A stretch of 64,000 bases of DNA from an uncultured Bacteroidaceae bacterium (GTDB lineage: Bacteria; Bacteroidota; Bacteroidia; Bacteroidales; Bacteroidaceae): positions 62,001 to 126,000 of the forward strand of contig CALUJO010000002.1 in the NCBI GenBank assembly GCA_944320965.1, read 5' to 3'. Shown here in pieces: positions 56,661 through 64,000 of this stretch. Each line of letters opens with the position of its first letter. Positions within the stretch are counted from its first letter, which is position 1. Under the pieces are notes generated by a model. It was given only the letters and a program-made list of their open reading frames with translations. It had not been told where the DNA came from and searched no databases. A program made the position numbers and the translations under genes.

Positions 56661-57369
56661 AATATTTATAGTCGTTTTTATACTTACCTTAAACTCATGC
56701 AATAAAACAATTGAAGAGCCTAAACTATGCTCTATATCAGGAAAGATAAATGCAAAAGAGCCCTTAGGAGGATTTAAAGTTGAATTGTTTAATATTGAGA
56801 ATTCTATTTCAGACATAATTTATACTGAACCAAGTGGATTTTTTGAATTTAATAATATAAAAGCCGGTACATACGAACTTAAAGTCACAAAAGAAAAATA
56901 CTATTACATATGGATGATTGTTGATGATAATGAACCGAACCATAAAGATTCTTATATTAAAATCAAAGATGGTGAACATAAAAATATTGAGGTTCTTATG
57001 GGAGGCGGAGAATACTTTTGGTTTAAGAAATTCACTATTTTAAGTACCCATGGAGATCCTATAAATTCATTAGAATGTTCTTATGATAGTAAATATCTCT
57101 CTTTCAAATTATTCAACGAAACCAATGAAAATTTGTACTTTAATATTAGTTCATCGTTCTTTTTCACTTATGACCTTTACAAAACAATAAAATATTTTGA
57201 ATCATTTATACCCCAAAGTGGGACATTAAAACCTGGTGAAGATATAACTATTATATGCAATGTGAATCCCGAAATTTCTATGTTAGATATTCAAAACATT
57301 AACAATATGTATTTTCCAACAATTGAAATAGGACATTCACAAAGCATTAATTTGGATTTCATTAATTAA
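56650..57369 (+). CDS. Divergent lipoprotein of the tandem family
   Basis: Starts at ATG 56650 or 56653, overlapping the previous gene; 239 residues. The signal ends TLNSC. A CarboxypepD_reg-like sandwich (about 20-105, KINAKEPLGGFKVELF, GFFEFNNIKAGTYELKVTKE) is followed by about 130 residues that may be a decayed BACON-like domain (ESFIPQSGTLKPGEDITIIC). The AT-rich coding sequence and loss of shared motifs suggest faster change than its neighbours. Function unknown. Confidence 0.68.
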   Translation: MMYKIFIVVFILTLNSCNKTIEEPKLCSISGKINAKEPLGGFKVELFNIENSISDIIYTEPSGFFEFNNIKAGTYELKVTKEKYYYIWMIVDDNEPNHKDSYIKIKDGEHKNIEVLMGGGEYFWFKKFTILSTHGDPINSLECSYDSKYLSFKLFNETNENLYFNISSSFFFTYDLYKTIKYFESFIPQSGTLKPGEDITIICNVNPEISMLDIQNINNMYFPTIEIGHSQSINLDFIN

Positions 57370-57381
57370 TAATTTAAATAT

Positions 57382-59322
57382 ATGAGAAAGAAAATATATT
57401 TGATAATATGTCTTGCTTTTATTTCAATATGGCACTCGTGCAAACAACATGAAGAGGAAAATCTCTCTGGTACAATTTATGGAATAGTTTCTGACAAAGC
57501 AACAGGTGAACCCATTAAATCAGCAGGCGTAGAACTAAGCCCTGTCGGATTAAAAACCATTACAGGTTCAGAAGGTCAGTTTGAATTCAATGAACTTAAT
57601 CCGGGTAACTATACTCTACTTGTTACAAAAACAGGATATGCTGACTATGCAAGCAATACAATTGAAGTAAAGCCTGGACAAACAGCAAAAGGAGACGTAC
57701 AGATTGAGCAATTACCTCCAGCTTTAAAAGTTGTGAATGACAAGAGACAGGAAATTTCCGAACTTGACTTTGGTGCAGCCGAATCTGATGTTGCCCGCTC
57801 ATTTAATATATTCAATGATGGAGTTGAAACATTGGAATGGCAAATAACAAAAACCGCAGACTGGGTTACACAGATAAGTAAAACCGAAGGAGAATTAAAG
57901 GCGGGTGCAACTCAAGCATTGATCATTACCATAGACAGAAACCAACTGAATAGTGGAGAAAACACAACAACAGTACATATCACATCCAATAATGGCAGCA
58001 AACAACTTACTATAAAGGCAACCAATGGAACTATTCTCGCAACATTAAATACCCTTGAAATAAGTTCAATAAAACGGACATCTGCTATATTTAATGGAGA
58101 AATTCTGACAGAAGGAAGTCCTAAATACACAGAACGTGGATTTGTTTATAGTACTTCATCCATGCCGACTTTAGACAATACAATAAACAAATTAACAGTA
58201 ACATTGACAGAAAGCAAAAGCTTTTCTGCCACTGCTACAGGCTTAACCATTGGACAAACGTATTATGTGCGTGCGTATGCCATCAATGCAGGTAAGGCAG
58301 CATATAGTACAAACGAAAAATCTTTTTCTCCAGACATGATGCTTCCGACTGTAATAACTAACGATATTTCAGATAGAAGTATAAGTGCAGGAATGGCTTC
58401 ACTCCATGGGACTATAACAGAAGTTGGTGATCCAGCCTATACTGAACGTGGATTTGTATATGGTACAATGCATAACCCAACAATTGACAGTGATTCAAAA
58501 ATAATTGTTTCGGGTAGTGGAACAGGTGAATTTAGCATAAATCTTTCAGGACTGACAATGGGGAACATTTATTATATACGTGCCTTTGCCACAAATGAAA
58601 AAGGGACTGCATATGGTAAAGAAGTTATGTTAGATATGAATGCAATTATGCCCGAAGTAATTACAAATAGTCCTGAAATTTTATCTAATACATCAGCTAT
58701 TTTTAATGGAACAATTACACAAATAGGTGACCCAGCTTATACTGAACGAGGATTTATATATGGGAAAATGTTAATACCTTCTTTGGATAATAATGCAGCT
58801 AAAGTTATCGCAGAAGGAATTATTGCCGGTCCATTTAACGCAGAAGTTTCAAATTTGGGAAAATACGAAACATACAATGTACGTGCATATGCTATGACTT
58901 CCAGTGGAGTTATTTACGGAGAAGTATTAAATTTTTGTATGGATACCGATGGATACCTTTTATTACCAACATTTATTCATAATGGACAAACATATAGAGT
59001 TTATCCAGATTTGGGTTATTGGATGGATTGGCAACAGGCCATGCAAGCATGCGCAGACTTAACATTTGGAGAATATAATGATTGGATTCTTCCTGATAAG
59101 GATATTTTAAATACGATGTTTATTGAAAGAAATAATATAGGCGGATTTTATATAAAAGCATCTGATTTTGGAGACCCCTCTGAATATTGGAGTTCAACAG
59201 AATATGATCACGATAAAACATATGCATATAAACAATCATTTCTTTCAGGGAAACAAGGAATTAAAAATAAATCTCCACAGGGATTAGAATGTAGAGTGCG
59301 TCCAATAAGATTGGAACAATAA
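57382..59322 (+). CDS. Large repeat lipoprotein with C-terminal DUF1566-like domain
   Basis: This 646-residue protein has a lipoprotein signal ending WHSC (Cys20). Domains in order are CarboxypepD_reg-like (about 30-110, GIVSDKATGEPIKSAGVELS) and BACON-like (about 112-215). Three FN3-like repeats of about 95 residues follow (215-515), each with a YTERGFVYG or YTERGFIYG core and a YYVRAYA or similar end strand. A C-terminal Lcl/DUF1566-like domain (about 530-646, MDWQQAMQACADL, WILPDKDIL, YWSSTEYD) completes it. Repeats 2 and 3 are alike even in DNA. Surface adhesion or glycan binding is plausible. Confidence 0.8.
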   Translation: MRKKIYLIICLAFISIWHSCKQHEEENLSGTIYGIVSDKATGEPIKSAGVELSPVGLKTITGSEGQFEFNELNPGNYTLLVTKTGYADYASNTIEVKPGQTAKGDVQIEQLPPALKVVNDKRQEISELDFGAAESDVARSFNIFNDGVETLEWQITKTADWVTQISKTEGELKAGATQALIITIDRNQLNSGENTTTVHITSNNGSKQLTIKATNGTILATLNTLEISSIKRTSAIFNGEILTEGSPKYTERGFVYSTSSMPTLDNTINKLTVTLTESKSFSATATGLTIGQTYYVRAYAINAGKAAYSTNEKSFSPDMMLPTVITNDISDRSISAGMASLHGTITEVGDPAYTERGFVYGTMHNPTIDSDSKIIVSGSGTGEFSINLSGLTMGNIYYIRAFATNEKGTAYGKEVMLDMNAIMPEVITNSPEILSNTSAIFNGTITQIGDPAYTERGFIYGKMLIPSLDNNAAKVIAEGIIAGPFNAEVSNLGKYETYNVRAYAMTSSGVIYGEVLNFCMDTDGYLLLPTFIHNGQTYRVYPDLGYWMDWQQAMQACADLTFGEYNDWILPDKDILNTMFIERNNIGGFYIKASDFGDPSEYWSSTEYDHDKTYAYKQSFLSGKQGIKNKSPQGLECRVRPIRLEQ

Positions 59323-59332
59323 ATAATAGGTT

Positions 59333-59484
59333 ATGAGTAGATTTTATTGTTAACGGTATTATTCACTTGTTGCAAATCTGATAAAGTAAAAGATATTCCG
59401 AGTACCATATATGGCATTGTAACAGACAAAGCAACAGGTGAACCGATTAAGTCATCAAAAGTAGAGTTGAACCCGATAATTTAA
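59333..59484 (+). pseudogene. Frameshifted and truncated lipoprotein of the tandem family
   Basis: ATG at 59333 reads only a few codons before a stop. Adding one T to the run after AGA at 59339-59341 would give MSRFLLLTVLFTCCKSDK, a good lipoprotein signal, continuing in frame as IYGIVTDKATGEPIKSSKVE before a stop at 59482-59484. The rest of the carboxypeptidase-regulatory-like domain is missing. It is therefore a remnant of a family member, with a slip in a T-run and a 3' truncation. The following 59485-59607 is gene-free. Confidence 0.75.
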
Positions 59485-59607
59485 AATGATTAACATAAAA
59501 AGAGCAGACTACACTAAAAGGTCTTCTTTGGTTAAAATATTTCATTTGCTATAGACAACTACAACATAAATAAAATAAATCAAAACATTAAACAAAAATT
59601 TTAAGTT

Positions 59608-60738
59608 ATGAAAAAAATCTTTTTTTATGTGTTATTGTTTATTTCTTTCGGCATTATAAGCTGTAACGAGAAAGAAACAATAGAAATGTTTGGAAAAGTA
59701 TATGGTACTGTATCTGATTTGGATTCAGGCGAACCTATACGTGGTGTCTCTGTAACGTTATCTCCATCTAATCTTACAACTGTTACCGGTTCTGATGGTC
59801 ACTATGAATTCATTGATATTGAACCCGGACAATACAAGATTCATTGTCAAGCTTCAGGCTATTCATCTAATTCTAAATCCGTTGTTATCACAGCCGGTGC
59901 TTCTTCAACGGCAGATATAATGATGCAACCGGAGCAGGTAATTACAGGCGTTCAACTTTCAACAAATACATTGAACTTCGGCAAACAGTATTCTGAACTC
60001 ACACTTACAATTACAAATGTTGGAACTTCAGGAAGTATTGACTGGTCAATTACTGGAATTACAGAAGCCTGGCTGAATGCTACACCAAGCTCAGGACGTA
60101 TAAATATGGGTAACTCAGCAGTTGTAAAAGTAAGAATAGACCGTAACGCTATTACACAGGATAAAACAACATTCATAACTCTCACCGCAGCAGGAAATTC
60201 TCAGACAATAAGAGTTAGTGTAGAAGCAACATCAGAAGATTCAGGTAATACTGGTGGAGACAATGAAGGTGATACTGGAGGAGGAGATGTTACTAATGAA
60301 GACTACAGTTCTGCAAATGTAGAATCAGGCGATAATCGTATTATTGCAAATATAGAAAGTTGCCGCAGAAGTGGTTCTACTGTTACTTTCACTTATACTC
60401 TGCGCAATGACGGTTTGGGTAGTGTAAATGATTTTAGAATATATACAACAAACAGCAACAGTCTTATAAACGGAGGATACAGGACAGTTATCACAGATGA
60501 AAATTACAATAATTACGTAGAATCCAATTATACATTCAATGGTCAAAGCTCTTCCCAAAGTTATGTTTTAACATCAACTTTTCCGGAAAGAGTAAATTGT
60601 AAAGGAACCATTGTTGTAAAGAACTTTGACCGTTCTTCAGAAAAACTTACTGTTATACTCGGCGTTTGGCCTTATGATATATGGCCTGATGCTCTTGCTG
60701 ACCCGAGAATATATTTTGAAAACGTTCCTGTCTATTAA
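59608..60738 (+). CDS. Lipoprotein with carboxypeptidase-regulatory-like and BACON-like domains
   Basis: This 376-residue protein has a lipoprotein signal ending IISC (Cys19). A CarboxypepD_reg-like domain (about 28-110, GTVSDLDSGEPIRGVSVTLS) and a BACON-like domain (about 112-205, LNFGKQYSELTLTITNVG) are followed by a Gly/Asp-rich linker. The C-terminal domain (about 235-376) has the look of an FN3 or DUF11-like beta domain (VTFTYTLRNDGLGSVNDFRI). It belongs to the tandem family but with a different C-terminal module, so the array varies its binding end. Confidence 0.75.
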   Translation: MKKIFFYVLLFISFGIISCNEKETIEMFGKVYGTVSDLDSGEPIRGVSVTLSPSNLTTVTGSDGHYEFIDIEPGQYKIHCQASGYSSNSKSVVITAGASSTADIMMQPEQVITGVQLSTNTLNFGKQYSELTLTITNVGTSGSIDWSITGITEAWLNATPSSGRINMGNSAVVKVRIDRNAITQDKTTFITLTAAGNSQTIRVSVEATSEDSGNTGGDNEGDTGGGDVTNEDYSSANVESGDNRIIANIESCRRSGSTVTFTYTLRNDGLGSVNDFRIYTTNSNSLINGGYRTVITDENYNNYVESNYTFNGQSSSQSYVLTSTFPERVNCKGTIVVKNFDRSSEKLTVILGVWPYDIWPDALADPRIYFENVPVY

Positions 60739-60810
60739 TCCGAACTCAAAATAACATAAGGATATAAATTTACCAACATTTATTTATTAACATTTTAAAT
60801 TAAAAGTTTT

Positions 60811-61275
60811 ATGAAAAAATTATTTTATTTAGTAGTTGTTGCAATTTCTATTTTTGCATTAAATTCTTGTGAAAAGGAAGAAGACACTAACAATCCTTCC
60901 AATGATCCTACGTATGAATATTACAAACCCCTAATAGGTGAATGGTCTGCTTATCAATATTATGGAACAGCAACAGATGAATATGGAGTGGAAAAATCTT
61001 TTGACTACTCTGATATGTTAACAAACAAGGATATCACAATTTCTTTTACTTTCTCTGAAGATATGATTATGAATCAGAAATATTCCGATACAGAAGGAGG
61101 AAATATAAATAATAAAGGTAATGTTGTATTTGATATCAATACCCCAAATTACTTTACAGTAAACTATACAAATGGAAAACAATTTTTCGAGATTGTTTCC
61201 GTATCATCCGACAAACTTCATCTAAAAGTTGATGAAGGCAGTTCTATATCAAATTATGTCTGCAAAAAGAAATAA
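60811..61275 (+). CDS. Lipocalin-like lipoprotein
   Basis: This 154-residue protein has a lipoprotein signal ending LNSC (Cys20). After an Asn/Pro-rich linker the domain (about 40-154) starts LIGEWSAYQYYG, the usual opening of lipocalin-like domains in Bacteroidales. Alternating strands follow, and it ends with YVCKKK. The ligand is unknown. It shares direction and lipoprotein type with the array but not its domains. A hairpin follows. Confidence 0.68.
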   Translation: MKKLFYLVVVAISIFALNSCEKEEDTNNPSNDPTYEYYKPLIGEWSAYQYYGTATDEYGVEKSFDYSDMLTNKDITISFTFSEDMIMNQKYSDTEGGNINNKGNVVFDINTPNYFTVNYTNGKQFFEIVSVSSDKLHLKVDEGSSISNYVCKKK

Positions 61276-61376
61276 ATACAAAAAGATATTTCATTTGACA
61301 TAAAATTGCTATTAGTTGGGATAAAAAGTTATGCTTTAACTAAGTCTCAAAACATACGCCCATAAACAGGCAAAAA

Positions 61377-61413
61377 TGTAGAAGGTTTTCATAAAAAGCC
61401 TTCTGCATTTTCA
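61377..61413 (+). terminator. Hairpin terminator after the lipocalin-like gene
   Basis: TGTAGAAGG (61377-61385) pairs with CCTTCTGCA (61399-61407) with one G.U pair, and inner TTTT/AAAA pairing, followed by TTTTC. Confidence 0.7.
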
Positions 61414-61479
61414 TTAAATACTTACAATATTTCTATTGTAAGCATTAATAGCAGCAATAATTTTAAACTAATTCATGTT

Positions 61480-63168
61480 ATGAGAACGAATAACTTAGTA
61501 AAACTTCTACTTATGGCATCCATAATAGGATTTATATATTCTTGCGGTGCCAAATCAAACAAAGACGGTCTAAGTACAGATGACTTGCGTTACTTGCCGA
61601 TGCAAATTGTTGATAATCATTATGAGGAAGATTATCCATACGAAGAAGAATATTACACCTATGTCGACACAAAAACAGGAGAAGAAAACGGACATTATGA
61701 ATATGCAACATTATTCCGTGATGGTTATGCTTTGGTTGCAGACACAGCAGGATTATTTTTCATAGACCATTCATATAATAAAGTTTGCGGTCCTTATGCA
61801 GACGCTACCATTTTTAATGAAGGAATCGCATGGGCTACTACCGAAGGGAAACCGCTTACAGCAATAAACAAGAAAGGAAAAATTCTATTTGAATTTCCTG
61901 AAGCAGAACAAGCAAACATTTTCAATGAAGGCGTTTCTATATTCAAGAGTTCCGAAAACGGATTATGGGGAGTTGTTAATAAAAAAGGTGAAATCATAGT
62001 AGAACCTACTTATAATAAGACCTTGGGATTATATATAAACGGATTATTAGCGGTCTACTCTCAAGAAAGCGGCGCATGGGGATTCATCAATAAGAAAGGA
62101 GAATTGGTCATTCCATTCCAATTTGATGAACTGGTCCAAGACAACGGATTGGTTTTAAAATCAAATTTGTGGCAAGCTTTTTTAGAAGGACGAATACCTG
62201 TCAAAAAAGGAAGAAAATGGGGAATTATAAATACCAAAGGCAATTATATCATCAATCCACAGTTTGACGATATAGTACTTGATGGTGATAATTATCTGTT
62301 CTGCAAAGATGACAAGTATGGTTGGTGTGATAAAGACGGCAAATATATCATCAATCCTCAATATGACGATGCACGTCCATTTAATGGTAGCGATTTGGGC
62401 AGTGTCTATGACAGAGAAAACAGCGATTATAAAAAGTACGGATATATCAATAAAAAAGGAGAGATGGTTATTCCTGCACAATTTGATAAAGTTGCAACAC
62501 CATTTTGGACAAATGATCTGGCAATGGCAGCACTGGATCGTGATATGGGATTAATCGACAAGAAAGGACACTGGGTTGTCAATCCGCAGTTTAGATCAAT
62601 TATGCCTTATGGAAATATGTATATTGTGCAGGATAACTCTCATAACTGGGGGGTGATTGATGCAAACGGCAAATATGTTGTAAATCCAAAATACCAAAGA
62701 GTTGCTGAAGATGCATCAGTAAACTTTGTTGGAATGTCGGTTCACGATATGGCAAAAAGCGATTATATGGATATAAATCCGATTGTTGACAAACTTGTTA
62801 AGTCAGCCAATGACATGCAGACTCTTAGTGTTGGCGAGTTATGCGAAAGGTTCAGTCTAATCAGCTCTAATCTGCCCAAAAGCAACAAAAAGCAACAGCT
62901 ATATTCAGATGATACAGACAGGCACATGACAGTAAAACTGAGCACTACAACTGACCATATATGGCAAAAGACATCAGATGGCTGGTGGGGCTATAATTAT
63001 ACTATCAAGGATGATGCTGTAATTAATAATTATTATTTTGATGTGGAATTCTATGATAATGCGGCTAAACATATTGAGGAAATATCAAATGCAATTTTAC
63101 AAAAACTTCCTTCTGCTCAGATAGAGCAAAAACGTAAAGGAATAACATTGCACATAACAACAAAATAA
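61480..63168 (+). CDS. WG-repeat lipoprotein
   Basis: This 562-residue protein has a lipoprotein signal ending IYSC (Cys22). About seven WG/KWG repeats cover residues 75-425, each of the form WGxINKKGexvixPqFD (for example GAWGFINKKGELVIPFQFDE and KWGIINTKGNYIINPQFDD). A separate C-terminal domain (about 430-562) has mixed alpha-beta character. WG repeats form beta structures used in protein contacts; no enzyme activity is visible. It is followed by a Sel1-repeat gene three bases later. Confidence 0.8.
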   Translation: MRTNNLVKLLLMASIIGFIYSCGAKSNKDGLSTDDLRYLPMQIVDNHYEEDYPYEEEYYTYVDTKTGEENGHYEYATLFRDGYALVADTAGLFFIDHSYNKVCGPYADATIFNEGIAWATTEGKPLTAINKKGKILFEFPEAEQANIFNEGVSIFKSSENGLWGVVNKKGEIIVEPTYNKTLGLYINGLLAVYSQESGAWGFINKKGELVIPFQFDELVQDNGLVLKSNLWQAFLEGRIPVKKGRKWGIINTKGNYIINPQFDDIVLDGDNYLFCKDDKYGWCDKDGKYIINPQYDDARPFNGSDLGSVYDRENSDYKKYGYINKKGEMVIPAQFDKVATPFWTNDLAMAALDRDMGLIDKKGHWVVNPQFRSIMPYGNMYIVQDNSHNWGVIDANGKYVVNPKYQRVAEDASVNFVGMSVHDMAKSDYMDINPIVDKLVKSANDMQTLSVGELCERFSLISSNLPKSNKKQQLYSDDTDRHMTVKLSTTTDHIWQKTSDGWWGYNYTIKDDAVINNYYFDVEFYDNAAKHIEEISNAILQKLPSAQIEQKRKGITLHITTK

Positions 63169-63171
63169 GTC

Positions 63172-64000
63172 ATGAGAAAAGTCATCTTTAGTCTTATATT
63201 TATTTTGTCTGCTCACATTCTGTGGGCAGACAATTTAACAAAAGGAAAAGAATATTATGAATGGAGAGCTTACTCCAAAGCTCTTCCATACCTGCAATCT
63301 GCAGCAAAAGAAGGTTATGGCGAAGCTTGTTATCTGCTTGGCAACATGTACATGTCTGGGCTTGGTGTTACTAAAAACTATGAAATCGCAATGCGTATGT
63401 ATCACCGTGGACTTGAATTTGGTTACTTATCCGGTGATGCAGAAATCGGATATATGTATAATCTAGGGTTGGGAGTACAAAAAAATATACATAAAGCGGT
63501 TTCCTATTACAAGAAAAGTGCACATAAGGGGATTGCAGATGGCAAACTGCTTTTGGGAATCTGTTACTGGCATGGAAATGGAATAACACAAAACAAAGAT
63601 TCGGCTTTTATATTTATACGAGAAGCTATTGACTCCGTAAAAGAACTTACTTTCGATATGTATTACGGGTATCATATCCTGGGGCAATGCTATGAGAACG
63701 GTTATGGGACGAATGTCAATATTAAAAAAGCAATAGAATGCTATACAAAAAATTATAAATACAATTATCGAGATGAATATAATGACCTGTATAAAGCAGC
63801 ACTCCTTATGCATTATAATAAGATGAATAGCGTTGAATTTGATGATAGGTCATATCTTTCAATTGCCATAGAACTCGGTTGTTCAGATCCTGAAGTTCTA
63901 TATTTATCATATATTTGGCTTAAATGCAAAAATTGCGATGATTTGCGTTTTAGTCTCTTAAAACAAGCGGCTGATACAGGCTACGGTCCTGCACTTCGCA
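63172..64000 (+). CDS. Sel1-repeat protein, cut by the window edge
   Basis: This open frame starts at ATG 63172 and runs past the end of the window; at least 276 residues are visible. A signal peptide ends LWAD. Sel1-type TPR repeats follow: GYGEACYLLGNMYMSGLGVTKN, GDAEIGYMYNLGLGVQKN, DGKLLLGICYWHGNGITQN, YHILGQCYENGYGTNVN and a further divergent set. Sel1 repeats form helical solenoids for protein binding. It is coupled to the WG-repeat gene, so both may act in the same envelope complex. Confidence 0.82.
   Translation, partial: MRKVIFSLIFILSAHILWADNLTKGKEYYEWRAYSKALPYLQSAAKEGYGEACYLLGNMYMSGLGVTKNYEIAMRMYHRGLEFGYLSGDAEIGYMYNLGLGVQKNIHKAVSYYKKSAHKGIADGKLLLGICYWHGNGITQNKDSAFIFIREAIDSVKELTFDMYYGYHILGQCYENGYGTNVNIKKAIECYTKNYKYNYRDEYNDLYKAALLMHYNKMNSVEFDDRSYLSIAIELGCSDPEVLYLSYIWLKCKNCDDLRFSLLKQAADTGYGPALR

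Overview
This 64 kb window is chromosomal DNA from a member of the Bacteroidales, most like Bacteroides, Phocaeicola or Prevotella. Four things support this. Upstream regions are AT-rich and carry the Bacteroidetes -7 box TAnnTTTG, with TTTG about 19-20 bp further upstream in the best cases. There is an archaeal/eukaryote-type ProRS. Glycoside hydrolases and lipoproteins are numerous, and one protein ends in a type IX secretion-like tail. The species cannot be fixed from the sequence. I see no tRNA, rRNA, CRISPR array, transposase, integrase or prophage genes.

Region by region. 1-5.0 kb is a leftward seven-gene operon: NapH-like membrane Fe-S protein, Tat-signal ferredoxin, Tat-signal aldo/keto reductase with two Fe-S motifs, DUF1893 protein, ECF S-component-like protein, TatA and TatC. 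The Tat translocon is therefore encoded with its own probable substrates. 5.3-12.0 kb holds housekeeping genes: acetyltransferase, cyclophilin-like lipoprotein, ProS, BamA/TamA-like lipoprotein, ThiE-like and ThiF-like proteins. 12.3-16.2 kb is a galactose operon (mutarotase, glucose/galactose transporter, galactokinase), followed by a GH29 fucosidase. 18-25 kb is a conserved core block: acidic protein, TrxA, DnaE, phosphatidylserine decarboxylase and synthase, DUF4834 protein, TadA-like deaminase and a small basic protein. 25.2-28.5 kb encodes spermidine synthesis by the carboxyspermidine route. 28.6-37 kb holds a beta-barrel protein, EttA, a split LysO-type lysine exporter, a lipoprotein thiol peroxidase, a glycerophosphodiesterase and GroES-GroEL.

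37-53.5 kb is dominated by host-glycan enzymes: a multidomain sialidase, two GH20 hexosaminidases, a DUF6377-type membrane regulator, a TonB-dependent-receptor-like barrel and a GH36 alpha-galactosidase. With the upstream fucosidase and galactose operon, these suit trimming of mucin-type glycans and use of the released galactose. There is no SusD, so this is not a canonical polysaccharide utilization locus.

53.5-64 kb is an accessory region. It opens with a promoter and a strongly folded non-coding RNA (6S-like shape). It continues with an LPP20-like pair and a tandem array of related surface lipoproteins built from carboxypeptidase-regulatory-like, BACON-like and FN3-like domains. The array includes a frameshifted, truncated copy. 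A lipocalin-like lipoprotein, a WG-repeat lipoprotein and a Sel1-repeat protein cut by the window edge follow. This array, the Tat/Fe-S operon, the 21-bp dispersed tandem repeats and the 22-bp phased repeat before the fucosidase are the best candidates for undescribed biology.
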